In this document: in pieces, positions 1 through 9,460 of the stretch
Layout of the letters: each line of letters begins with the position of its first letter
Numbering within the stretch: position 1 is the stretch's first letter
From: Gyrodactylus bullatarudis
Lineage: Eukaryota; Platyhelminthes; Monogenea; Gyrodactylidea; Gyrodactylidae
Assembly (NCBI GenBank): GCA_012064415.1
Contig: SSNU01000124.1
Location: forward strand, 98,444-151,960
Direction: 5' to 3'
Length of the DNA: 53,517 nucleotides
The notes under the pieces: generated by a model
Told to the model about the DNA's origin: nothing
What the model saw: only the letters and a program-made list of their open reading frames with translations
Databases searched by the model: none
Translations under genes and position numbers: made by a program

Positions 1-46
1 CTTTGGTGAATTGTTCAAGAATTTTCGCGAGTTCTTGTTTGTCCAT
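1..46 (-). CDS. Start of a gag-like ORF, LTR retroelement (partial)
   Basis: Fifteen codons are visible on the minus strand before the window edge: MDKQELAKILEQFTK. The ATG lies in a good context (gcgacATGG) directly downstream of an LTR-like stretch. Short acidic and amphipathic starts of this type are usual for Ty3/gypsy gag proteins. The rest lies outside the window, so the assignment rests mainly on the position next to the LTR. Confidence 0.4.
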   Translation of the reverse strand, partial: MDKQELAKILEQFTK

Positions 47-256
47 GTCGCCACTTTTATAACTTGGAATACGTCTTTATTATAAAATAGAAATTACAGA
101 ACTGGAGAGTCAAGATTTACTCTCCATATTTATACTTAATCAAAAATAGTAATATTCATTAAAATATTCTTTTCTAGAACATTCTATTTCTCAATGATTG
201 CTTAGTTAGTAGTTAGCGTAATAAACTTCATTGAGAGAATAGAATATTCTAGAACA
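47..256 (-). mobile_element. Probable LTR of a Ty3/gypsy-like element
   Basis: Read on the minus strand, this stretch starts with TGTTCTAGAA, carries a TATAAAT box near 130-150 and an AATAAAG signal near 80, and leads into TGGCGAC just before the gag-like ATG. That order (TG start, promoter, polyA signal, possible primer-binding site, gag) fits a 5' LTR. The TTCTAGAA/TTCTAGAACA motif occurs twice. The 3' border of the LTR and the primer-binding site are uncertain because the partner LTR is not in the window. Confidence 0.45.
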
Positions 257-540
257 TAAAGTTTAAGAAAAAGCCTTTGAACGTTTTATCTATTAACTGA
301 GTCTCACTAAAAATCGGAAGGACGACTCAAATAAAGAGAATTTTAAACTTCTTCTCTCTATCTATAGAAGTTTTGATCGTAAACGTTAAATTTATTTTAC
401 TTTCTCAGAAACACTCTGTAGCACTTAAAGAACTTAGACCTAATTAAAACATAATTTTAAGAATACCTGAAAAGGGTGAAGGGATAGTTATAATGATGAT
501 TATAAGGCAGGGTTAGATTTCCTTTCAAATGGAAGTAAAT

Positions 541-1530
541 TTAATAACTCATGGCAGCTAAGATAACTAATTCAGCTAAATGGTCGATGGATATTTTACA
601 ACCAATACATGAATATTTTGCTGAATATTTTGTTAAAGATACTTTTTCGTTTGTTGATAAAATTAAGGATTCAAACATAAGTTCAAAAGAAATAATTTCA
701 TTAGATGTTAGTTCTTTATTTCTTAATGCACCAATAGAAGAAACCCTTATCAGTTCATTGATTGATGAACTTAAAGGTTTTGAAATGCAGAGTAGAGAAA
801 AAATATACCTTATAAGAATCTGTTGTATAAATGCTCCTCTATCATTTCAAAAAAAGTCATTATCCAGAAATATGGGATAGATATGAGTTCCTTCTATATC
901 TTCTTAGGCTAGTTAAAACTAAATAAAATGTCAGGAAACATTAAATTATTTTACTGATTTTTACATTATATTTGTTAGCCAATTTCAGTCGAGTTTCGCA
1001 TAAAGTTATCATAGTAATTGGACTGGAGAAAGAGGATAAGGAATTCCAGAGGAAATACCTAAAGAAATGGAAAATACGAACTTGTTTTTATTGGAGAATG
1101 GCTATCCCAAAAAATTTGTGGACAAATTTATCAACCTACCAGCTGAAAGTGATTGAAAACACAGATAAAGTTGAGAAAACCACAATTTTCATGAGAATCA
1201 ATTTCAAAGTTGATGATTTCAGCAATAATTTAAGGAGAGAGTTAACTGATCTCATTAATCAATTTTATAATAACATACAATTATAAACTTTTATTCAAAA
1301 CTCAGAGATTGTTTAATATAATTCGTAAAGATTTAATGAAACCCAAAGAAAAAACTCAATTAATTTCCAATTTTCAATGTGACGGTGTAGCTACATATAT
1401 AGGTCGTACAGTTAGGAAGTTATCAACTAAAGGGAACTATCGTCTTAAGAAGGATACAGCGGTGCCTAAGTATCTTATACAGGAAGGGCATGAACTTTTC
1501 AATCTTTTATTTGCATTATAATCTGATATT
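541..1530 (+). pseudogene. PLE pseudogene: RT fragment and GIY-YIG remnant
   Basis: Translation from 551 contains ISLDVSSLFLNAPIEETL, the first reverse-transcriptase block of Penelope-like elements (consensus LDVsSLFTNvPieETL). The palm motifs with YxDD are absent, so the copy has an internal deletion. Further on, near 1110, a frame reads KFVDKFINLPAES, like the linker after the palm. From 1360 a frame reads FQCDGVATYIGRTVRKLSTK, which is the GIY-YIG core. Several stops and frame changes separate these blocks. It is a dead, old copy. Confidence 0.75.
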
Positions 1531-2049
1531 CTTTGACTTTTAATATTTCCTAAATAATTTTTAAATTAATATCTTTAATAAATTCTTAACAAACATAATT
1601 ATTAAATTATCGCTGATGGAATTTTGATTATGATTAAGAAATGTACATTTGGCCCTAATATATCTTTTTCCTAGTTCCCCAAATTATTCACTTTGGGTCA
1701 TCATTAGTGAAACATAAAAAAACATTTAAAATAATAATTTACAAATGTTAAAATAAGTGAATTGACAATAGTAGATTAAGAATGTATTGTTACTCGATTA
1801 AGCAACGAGTCTGTTAAATTAATAACAAGGGAATGCGTCCAATTTTAGCGTGATTCTTTACTTTATTTTATTTTCATTTGCTTATATAATCGGGACATAG
1901 AGGTTTGAAAACATGCATCCATGAAAATTACATTTCATCATTTGTGTAGTTGAATAATTCAAAATTCAATATTTGGGAGAAAGTATAATAAATCACTAAA
2001 GCATTTGGGTGTATAATTGATAAAAATGCACTGAAATTTTATGAGAGTT
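1531..2049. other. AT-rich spacer, nothing recognised
   Basis: There is no frame with recognisable similarity and no strong repeat structure. Confidence 0.5.
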
Positions 2050-2830
2050 AAATCCAATTTCATAAACAAAAGCTTACCTCTATCTCAACTTAGAAAAGGC
2101 ATAAACTGCCTGGGCACTGATTTCTTCCTATTCTCATAAGTCTTTGTTACCAACACGTGAAGAAAGTCCATGTTCCTCTTCCTTTGTAAATTCGAAACCG
2201 CGGTGTATTGAATTGAGTATCGATTCAACATCATCTGCCACCTTGAGTTGAATGTTAATTCTACTCTCTTATGGAATCGACGCTTGCTTATCCGAATTCA
2301 GACATCTAGGTGTGAGGAGACAATCCCCATCAAGTCAGATTCATAAGAATATAGTAATAACCAGCGACCACACTTTGGTAGTAGGTTATCTGTCTGAAAA
2401 CTCTGTAATTTCTTCATTACAATCATTCAAAACAATCAGTGTGTAGGTGGTGTCAAAACTATAGGAGTTTTGGGTAATTGGCCATGACTTCCTCCTATTC
2501 TCATAAGTCTTTGTTACCAACACGTCATGAAAGTTCAAGGACATCTAATGCTCGTCTTTCTTTGTAAATTCGAAACAGCGGTGCATTGAATTGAGTATCG
2601 ATTCAACATCATTGCTATCCTCTAGGACGAGATAGGGGTCATCAAGGTAACGTGCGTACCAACAATCTTCACTGATTGAGTCATTCATTTGACAACTTTC
2701 AACAAATCCGCGAGGAAGAACCCAATTGGACTTCTCATTGCCACACCATATATTTTCTTGAAATAACAGCCTGCAAATTTGAACTAAATGTTTTGTAACG
2801 TCAGCAAAATTAATTCTGATGCAACATCTG
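2050..2830 (-). pseudogene. PLE reverse-transcriptase pseudogene with internal duplication
   Basis: On the minus strand, frames read YFKKIYGVAMRSPIGFFLAD (RT block 4, consensus yfqkiyGvAMGsPlgPflAD) around 2700-2770, then RYLDDPYLVLEDSNDVESIL (palm YxDD block) around 2600-2670, then MHRCFEFTKKDEH. The tract encoding NDVESILNSMHR..FEFTKE and LVTKTYENRRK occurs twice, at about 2475-2612 and 2109-2235, with clear divergence between the copies. A SINE body (2236-2446) lies between them. Several frameshifts are present. RT function is lost. Confidence 0.75.
2236..2446 (+). repeat. SINE body copy without tRNA head
   Basis: This matches the 3' body of the tRNA-derived SINE at 12061-12215: the same order of ctctcttatgga, cttgcttatccgaatt, acatctaggtgtgag, acaatccccatcaagtcag, cagattcataagaatatagt and gaccacactttg. 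It lies exactly between two diverged copies of a PLE RT segment. The small open frame over this interval is not a gene. Confidence 0.75.
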
Positions 2831-3610
2831 AGGGAACATTGCGAATAGAGGGAAATTAATCAAGCTTGCTACATAAAATCTTAACTGTTGCTCTAAATAG
2901 GTAGCTAACTTCCAATGACACCATTTTATTTTGAGAAAATTGACATTCCTCAGTTTATCGACGAATTCAACTGAATACAGGATAATTAATAAAACTAAAC
3001 TCGTCTATTTTAATCGGAATTATTCTAAGGATCATAAGGCATGAAGAAATATCTTCTTCACCTCCTATCCTCTTCTATCACATGAAAGAAAATAATTTGA
3101 TCACTTTTAGTTTTAATAATATTGATGCCATTTTTAAATTCTCGTGTTTGTAATGAAGTTCAATTGCGCAAATATCCTTGCTTTATAAAAATATATTCTA
3201 AGTTGACAAAAGTATGGAAGCTTTATGAATATTTGAATGTAAAGAGGTGATATTTTTAATCAAGTGAACCCAAAATTCTGTGAGCTTATTTGTATATTTT
3301 TTTCAAATTAAAGCGACGATAAATTGGCCGAAAGTTTTAGGGTTCTTTATCATTATTTCTTGTTTAAATATCTTAATAATCAACTTTATCCGACTGGACG
3401 TATATGAAAAGAATTTTTAATGTCCAATGAATACTGCTACGAAAAAAAATTATTCGAATTTTTAACCAATAATTGAAAAATAAAAAATCGACTATTATTC
3501 GAAATAAATGAAAATGAACTTATTCTCTTCTCACTATTTTATTGCATTTCTTTTCTCTTCTACAAAAATATCTATGGATTTATGATGTTTTGAGATTAAG
3601 CAAGTGATTA
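2831..3610. other. AT-rich spacer, nothing recognised
   Basis: No coding similarity, RNA gene or strong repeat was seen. Confidence 0.5.
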
Positions 3611-3804
3611 AACAAACAGTGAAGACAGCCCTTTCATGTTCTTGTAATATATATATAAAACTACTCAAGTCGGTGTAAGGTCTGAAGAGAGCCGACGAAA
3701 ATAAAAGCTTTTATTCACCTAACCTCTTTCGTCGTTCTAACTACCATTAGTCAGCGCCCCCAGAATATTTTCGAGGAAATAAGGCAATTAATGTCTCAAA
3801 AAAA
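3611..3804 (+). mobile_element. Solo 3' tail of PLE-A
   Basis: This is nearly identical to the end of the copy at 11215-11486, from the last codons (aacaaacagtgaag) through the hammerhead-like core, the AATAAA box and the GCGCCCCCAG block, to the terminal ctcaaaaaaa. About 80 bases that sit between cagtgaag and gtcaagacagccc in the longer copies are missing; the break sits at a shared 'aag', which points to a deletion at short homology. No ORF remains. Confidence 0.85.
3669..3727 (+). ncRNA. Hammerhead ribozyme motif (PLE-A, type I)
   Basis: CTGAAGA (3682-3688, fitting CUGANGA) and GAAA (3697-3700) flank a very short helix II closed by G3689-C3696. Helix III is the palindrome 3700-3715. The predicted cleavage site is after C3716 (AUUC). 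Helix I pairs AGGT (3678-3681) with ACCT (3717-3720). Hammerheads at PLE ends are established knowledge; activity of this copy is inferred from sequence only. Confidence 0.7.
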
Positions 3805-5880
3805 CAATATATCTAATGAATATGCTTAGAATTTTGTTACCCTTTGTTTATTATTTTCTTCTTCACCTAAATTTTCTCTTCCATCATCACATAATACCGG
3901 ATTTATCTCATTATGAAACAACTCTTTTTAACAACAAGTCATTTTCTTAACCGGTTAATCAATAGCTTTTATTACTTTTATTATATGTATTCTTCATAGA
4001 AATACTTGCACAAGGTGATGGTGAAAATTTCCACAGCAATAGATTGAGCCTCTTATTTTATTTATACTGTTTTTTGATCAATTATGGGCTGAGCAAATAT
4101 CATGCGAGTAGTTTTTTATTATTGCTCCAGATAAATTATATATTAAGCTACATTTAACAATTTAGCTTTTGAATGGTATTTTTTCGTTTTAATTCTAATA
4201 ATGAGTGAAAAATTTGAAATTTACATCTTTTTTTATTTTGACGAACTGAATAGAGACAACTTCGATTATTTTTGATTAGTCTCCTTAGCATGCCTTAGTT
4301 GTCTAATCTTTTGAATTTAGGTGTTTTTAAATATTAAATTTCTTGAAAATATTGAGATTATTCGAAATACGAAATGGATTATATGTAAAATAGGAATGTA
4401 AATGTATTCTGAGAAGATTTCAAGGCTAAAAATAGTTTAATTTTAATAAATTATTTTAATGAACTACTTAAGGAAAAAAAGTATTACTTCGTTTCCATTC
4501 ATATCATAAATTTGTATTTGTAAAAATTGGAATTAATTTTTTCATAGCAGTATTTATTTGGTATTTAAAATCTTTTCATATATGTCTGGTCGCATAAAGT
4601 TGATTATTGAGATATTTAAACAAAAAATAAAGAGTGAGAACCATATTACTTATATATCGCTTGTAGTTATATGAATTTAACGTTTAATACCAGTAATTTA
4701 TTTTAGACTTGATGCCTCAAAGGATGAATATGCTTCCCCTTATTTTTATATTAGTACCAGTCTGCTCTCTTTCGGAGAACCAATTGAATACAAAAAACAT
4801 AATAAAAAATCAGAATTAAGTATGATTTCTTATCCAAGATTCAATCATGCTCAAAAACTCTTTCCATGTTGAAACTTATGTTTGAAACTAACTGATTAAT
4901 GGAGGCTTCAAGCAATACATACTTTTCCATTTATATAATATTAGTATATGGCAAGTGTATTTTTGATAAGATTTTAATCTAGATTTAAAACCTAATTCGG
5001 AAGAAAAAAAATTAGTTCATAGAACTGTGATTCTGATTTTAAGATAGGTTTGAAATATAATGAATAAAAGTATTCCCACGTCATCAAAATCATTTTACTC
5101 ATTCATGAATTAAATATTATTAGTGAATACAGATTGCATCATTTTCCCTTTCAATTTATTAAAACAACATGGCTAAAGAAGACCCAACTTTCTCGCGTTA
5201 AAAATCTATTAAGGATTTTCTTAACATGCATTGATAATTATTATTATTATCATAAAAATTATTTTTCGAACGGATTAAGGAGTATTTTTAGATAAAATAT
5301 AGCTTCAGTTTTAATTTAGCAAATCAGAAAAAGAGTTTCATTTGCATCTCATTCTTGCATTGAATTTTGAGCTCGACTGCAAAGTGGTCAATACACGTTT
5401 AGGTTTATATTTGACCAATCAGATTGCTTTTTGCTATTTAGAAGGAATCTTTAGTCACCACTAATTTTTATCATCATGTTTAAAAACTTTACCACTCAGA
5501 ATTTAAAACTTGACATGACTAAAAAATTCAGAATTTCGTACAAGATGACGGAATCTTTTTAATCATCAAATGCAAGAGTGTCTTGAACCTTAATCAATAA
5601 ATAAGAGTAGTAGAAATATTAAAAAATAACAATTAGGGTAAGAATATGTATCCTGTGTGCCAACATGTGGTTAATTAACTGTATATGGTTTAATAGTTTA
5701 ATATAGTTGTAAGATAATTAACTACTCCAATATTCATTGTTAATCTTTTAAATTATTTAAGATTTGGAATCCTCGGTATATCTCATATAACGTAAGTAAA
5801 ACATAAATTCACTGAGATTAAATACTCAGATTTTTTTCGTCTCATAAAAAATGATTTAAAATTGATTCAAAAATTAATTT
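3805..5880. other. AT-rich spacer, nothing recognised
   Basis: The stretch is low in GC with many stops in all frames. I see no transposase or RT motif. Confidence 0.45.
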
Positions 5881-5887
5881 CAATATA

Positions 5888-6050
5888 TGGGAGATTTCAC
5901 CTCTTACCACCAGAGGATAGAGATTTTAAATGTTTGAATAGCATTTCAGTAGTCAATCCCCTTTCACCAATAAGTCTATACAATACAGATGCTTTTAGAT
6001 TGAGAACCGGTGAAATATAAGCTTTATAACTAGAAATTCCCTTTTCTCAA
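5888..6050 (+). repeat. Degenerate PLE tail, shared with 47885-48010
   Basis: A block with accagaggatagag, agtcaatcccctttc and ccaataagt recurs at 47910-47970. It is followed by aaccggtgaaatataagctttat, which matches the PLE 3' tail at 23870-23900, including GAAA and the helix III arm of a decayed hammerhead. No coding remains. Confidence 0.55.
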
Positions 6051-6361
6051 AATTCTCCTAATTAATAGTTCATTAGAATCAGAAAACTAGATTTATTTTG
6101 ATTATATTATAATAATGTTTGTATTAATGTTTGAATGAAATTATATCTTACTTCAACGGAATATTCAACCAGTCTAAATATGTAAGTCGATTTCAACGAT
6201 TGCATTCTCAAGCTATTAGAAACATAATTTATAAGGGGTAAATATATTAAATATGGGAATGGTGGGAAAAAATGGTCGAAAACGACAGATATCAGATTAA
6301 GTATGATATTTGATATTCGAGGTATATTGAAAAATTGGAATATGTTCATCATTTATATTTG

Positions 6362-7010
6362 GGGTTGAGATTTAAATAGGTCAATTGAACGTATAATCTG
6401 TATTAATACCAATTTTTTAAGAATTAACTCATGATAATAAAACCTTGTATGTCCCCTTATACGTAAAGTAGCAAATATTAGAATCGATAGATTAAAGTTG
6501 AGAAGAAATCTGATTAGAAACATGGTTTTAAGTAGCATAAGTTTTCTGAAAAATCTCATCCCAGAACAAGAATACGACTTGTATTCGAAATATAGTGTGA
6601 GTCTAAACTGTTTTTATAAGGGTAATTAAAATTTTTAAATTCTAAACTTAATTTTAATTTTCCATTAAGTGATGAATTCTATTATTAGAGTTATTTCTTT
6701 AATTCTAATTATTATAATAATTATGATCCTTATTTTTTAAAGAAATACAACACCCTTATCTTCCTTTTCTTGTCATACAGATATACCAATACAAGCCAGA
6801 AGACAACCTAGTCAGGTACCAAGCGAACAACGTCATTGAAAATGATTTTCTTTGTATTAACGTTCGATAATCCTTTATCTATACAAGTCTTCCAATTAAA
6901 GTTCTTGATGGGATACATTTCAAAAAATGTGGTAGAATTATAGTATTATGAGTTATTTCTTAAAATATTGGTATCAATACAGATTATACGTTCGATTGAC
7001 CCATTTTATT
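6362..7010. repeat. Diverged inverted repeat (about 75-base arms)
   Basis: Left arm about 6362-6440, right arm about 6933-7008: the reverse complement of one reads gtcaat.gaacgtataatctgtatt.ataccaat like the other, with scattered differences. The interior carries a block at 6789-6830 (gccagaagacaacctagtcagg) shared with 34009-34035 and 52864-52890. This is probably a decayed PLE-related fold-back. Confidence 0.5.
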
Positions 7011-7289
7011 TGAAAAAAATATCGGTATATCCTATTATAAATATCCAATTTTATGAATATACATCGAAAATCACCTACTGTATTTTTTGCAACCATATCT
7101 ATAGTTTTTGTAACCCCATCTAATAAAGTTTTGGAAAATTGAAACAATAACATTGATATAAAATATTATAAACAAGTCAAAAATCCTAGGAAAAATTTTA
7201 TATTCTGGTGAGTTTTTTAAAACTGAAAAAATTATCATTATACATTAAGAAAAATTTATCAAGATTATGCTAAATGTAGGCGGTTTTTT

Positions 7290-7500
7290 TTAATAAATTA
7301 AAACAGAGTGTAGTCTCAGTTTATCTATGCTCACTTTAAATATAACTTGATGAAGAGATTCTACTTCTACTTAGATGCTAAAAATCAAATAAGCAATTCT
7401 CAATAAAATGAGAGAGTCAAATAATATTTAACTCACAGTGGCAGAAGTACACACGGGTTCTACATAAGACTTTATAAATCTGGATTCGAACCTTTGTTTT
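7290..7500 (-). repeat. Old tRNA-derived SINE copy
   Basis: Read on the minus strand, this has the B box GGTTCGAATCC (about 7486-7496), a damaged hammerhead region (gaacccgtgtgtac in place of gaaacgggtctac), then gtgagtt..attatttgactctc and ..catcaagtta, in the same order as the SINE at 11941-12215. The CUGANGA core is lost. It shows that the head-ribozyme-body order is older than the cluster at 12 kb. Confidence 0.6.
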
Positions 7501-7939
7501 CGATATACATCAAGTTAGATTTCACATTTTCATTATTCTCTTCGTTGTTAAATCTTATATCTCTTATAATATAATATATTTCTTCTTCTATATTGATATC
7601 TCTTTTAAAAATTTTTGGAAAAATAATTTCATTAGGGTCATTCGTAGAAATATTTGAGGTTATTTTTGGAAAAACAATTTTTATGGCTTATATGGAATAT
7701 TTTTTTGAAAACTTTGATTTCATTCTTATGATAAAAAATACATTCAAAATATCGACACTCATGATGATAAAGAAATAAATTTTTTTAGCGAAAAAGAAAT
7801 TAAAGAGTTAGACATGAAATATTATATAATAGAAATTCACGTAAATTTTATATAAACTTCCAAACATCCACTTTGCATTTCAAAAATTTTGAAGTGTTAG
7901 TATCAAAATAGAGGAAAGAGGTGGAAAAGCTCATTGGCC

Positions 7940-8700
7940 ACGGTAGTATGAGAGAATATATATTGTTGCTATGGATTTTCCTCTCTGTCCAATTCTAGCT
8001 GGCATTTTCTAGGGTTGGTTAGAGGTTAATAAAATATCTTTATGGAGAGTAACTGCAGATATGTGGACGATACACTCATGGTAGTGAATGACGATGTAGA
8101 GATACAGAATTTGAATATCCTAAATCAACGTGTTAATGATCTAAAACTACTACCTGTAGAATCTATGTATGCATATTTCGTATATTTAGAAAGAGAACCA
8201 ATTGTAAAACAGGAATCTAGAGCCCAAACGTTATATATGTGACATGTAACAAGCTGATGAGTATTTCCGAAATAGAGCTCATTCTTGTAAAATTTCTGGA
8301 CTTCCCTCTTTCATCTATAAAATATCTGATCTAATCGGTTCTTATACATATTTGCATGTTATATATGGGATTGATATTTTTGTGTTCATGAATCTCAATG
8401 TGTCTATCGATGATTCTTTCTAAGAAATAAATAATATTCATTGAAATATTAAATTTACTTTCGAGGAAGAATACAATGATATACTTCTAGATGTTAAATT
8501 AAAACAGAAATTTTATTTATCAATCCAATGAAAAATTCATAGGAAACATTTAATGGCAAATACCTTGATTTCACTAGTTTCAGGTTTATTTCTAATAAAG
8601 CTGGTTTGTTTGTCAGTCAGTCTAAGAGGATCAAAAGAATCGTAGCGGAACTTCCTTATGAATTAGAGAAATTAAAATATATTTAAATGGAAAATGGTGA
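7940..8700 (+). pseudogene. PLE reverse-transcriptase pseudogene
   Basis: Near 7966-8010 one frame reads VAMDFPLCPILAGIF (RT block 4). After a frame change, 8042-8242 reads CRYVDDTLMVVND (catalytic YVDD). From 8446, IKFTFEEEYNDILLDVKLK matches the following palm/thumb block, with the two aspartates of RT intact only in the YVDD copy. 8690-8900 is open (71 codons) but I do not recognise it. Stops at 8025, 8240 and 8530 break the gene. Confidence 0.75.
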
Positions 8701-8849
8701 TAGTGATAAACTCATTTTTCTTCCTTTATTGAGGAATTTTTTACCCTTCAAACATTTTGTGGAAAATAATGCTGAGCTTCTTCTTAAATATTTTTCTGAT
8801 GATGAAGATATCTTCATGAGGAATAAGAAGTCGAGTGAATATTTAGTGG

Positions 8850-8960
8850 CTATTTCACCGTATCTTGTCAGACTATTACACCAGCTTGATATATATATTT
8901 AATTTCTGAGTATATGCAAATTCCTCTTATTGGTTCAAAAAATGTTTTTGGGGGATGAAA
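8850..8960 (-). repeat. PLE 3' tail in opposite orientation
   Basis: The reverse complement reads gctggtgtaatagtctgacaagatacggtgaaata, matching the tail inside the palindrome arms at 23858-23895. The flank with aaattcctct.attggtt also matches 24505-24525. The hammerhead core has A where G8 is needed (CTGACAA), so this copy should be inactive. Confidence 0.55.
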
Positions 8961-9115
8961 CATAGGGTGTGAGGGTTGCAAGATATTAAAAAAATTGTTG
9001 CATCGACCTGAAAAGATGATGATGTGGGCTAGGTCAGGAATATAAACATATTCTCATCTTGAATCCCAGATGTAGTCGAGCGTTTCTTTTTGGAATGAAA
9101 TCCTTCCGAATCTTC

Positions 9116-9379
9116 TTAGGTGAATAAAAGCTTTTATTTTCGTCGGCTCTCTTCAGACCTTACACCGACTTGAGCAGTTATATATATATTACAAGAACAT
9201 GAAAGGGCTGTCTTGACCAATAGCAATCATTCATTTGTTTCGGACCAATGGGGATTCTGTTCGTGTTTTTGACCAATGGGATCGGCTTCTTCACTGTTTG
9301 TTTGCTGTGAAGAATTTGTGGATTTGCTGAGTACCCGTTGCTGCCTTCGTCCCCCGTTTTCTCCTCGCTTTGGGTTGTT
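9116..9379 (-). repeat. Left inverted terminal arm of PLE-A
   Basis: This is the reverse complement of 11139-11403, beginning at ttaggtgaataaaagc and ending at ctttgggttgtt. It contains a minus-strand hammerhead core. The homology breaks after 9379, where RT-coding sequence begins. Confidence 0.85.
9117..9170 (-). ncRNA. Hammerhead ribozyme motif, minus strand (PLE-A left arm)
   Basis: The reverse complement shows CTGAAGA (9150-9156), GAAA, the AATAAAAGCTTTTATT helix III and a paired AGGT/ACCT helix I, as in the tail at 3669-3727. Confidence 0.7.
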
Positions 9380-9460
9380 TGGACAAACTAACGGTACACC
9401 CAGACCTCATAGACCCAGACCCAGGCAACGAACAAAATACCTCCAAAAGCTCTATGCTCC

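Noticed and set aside
6107..6559. Two adjoining minus-strand frames of 81 and 68 codons
   Set aside because: AT-rich, hydrophobic chance-like composition within a diverged repeat; no family resemblance.
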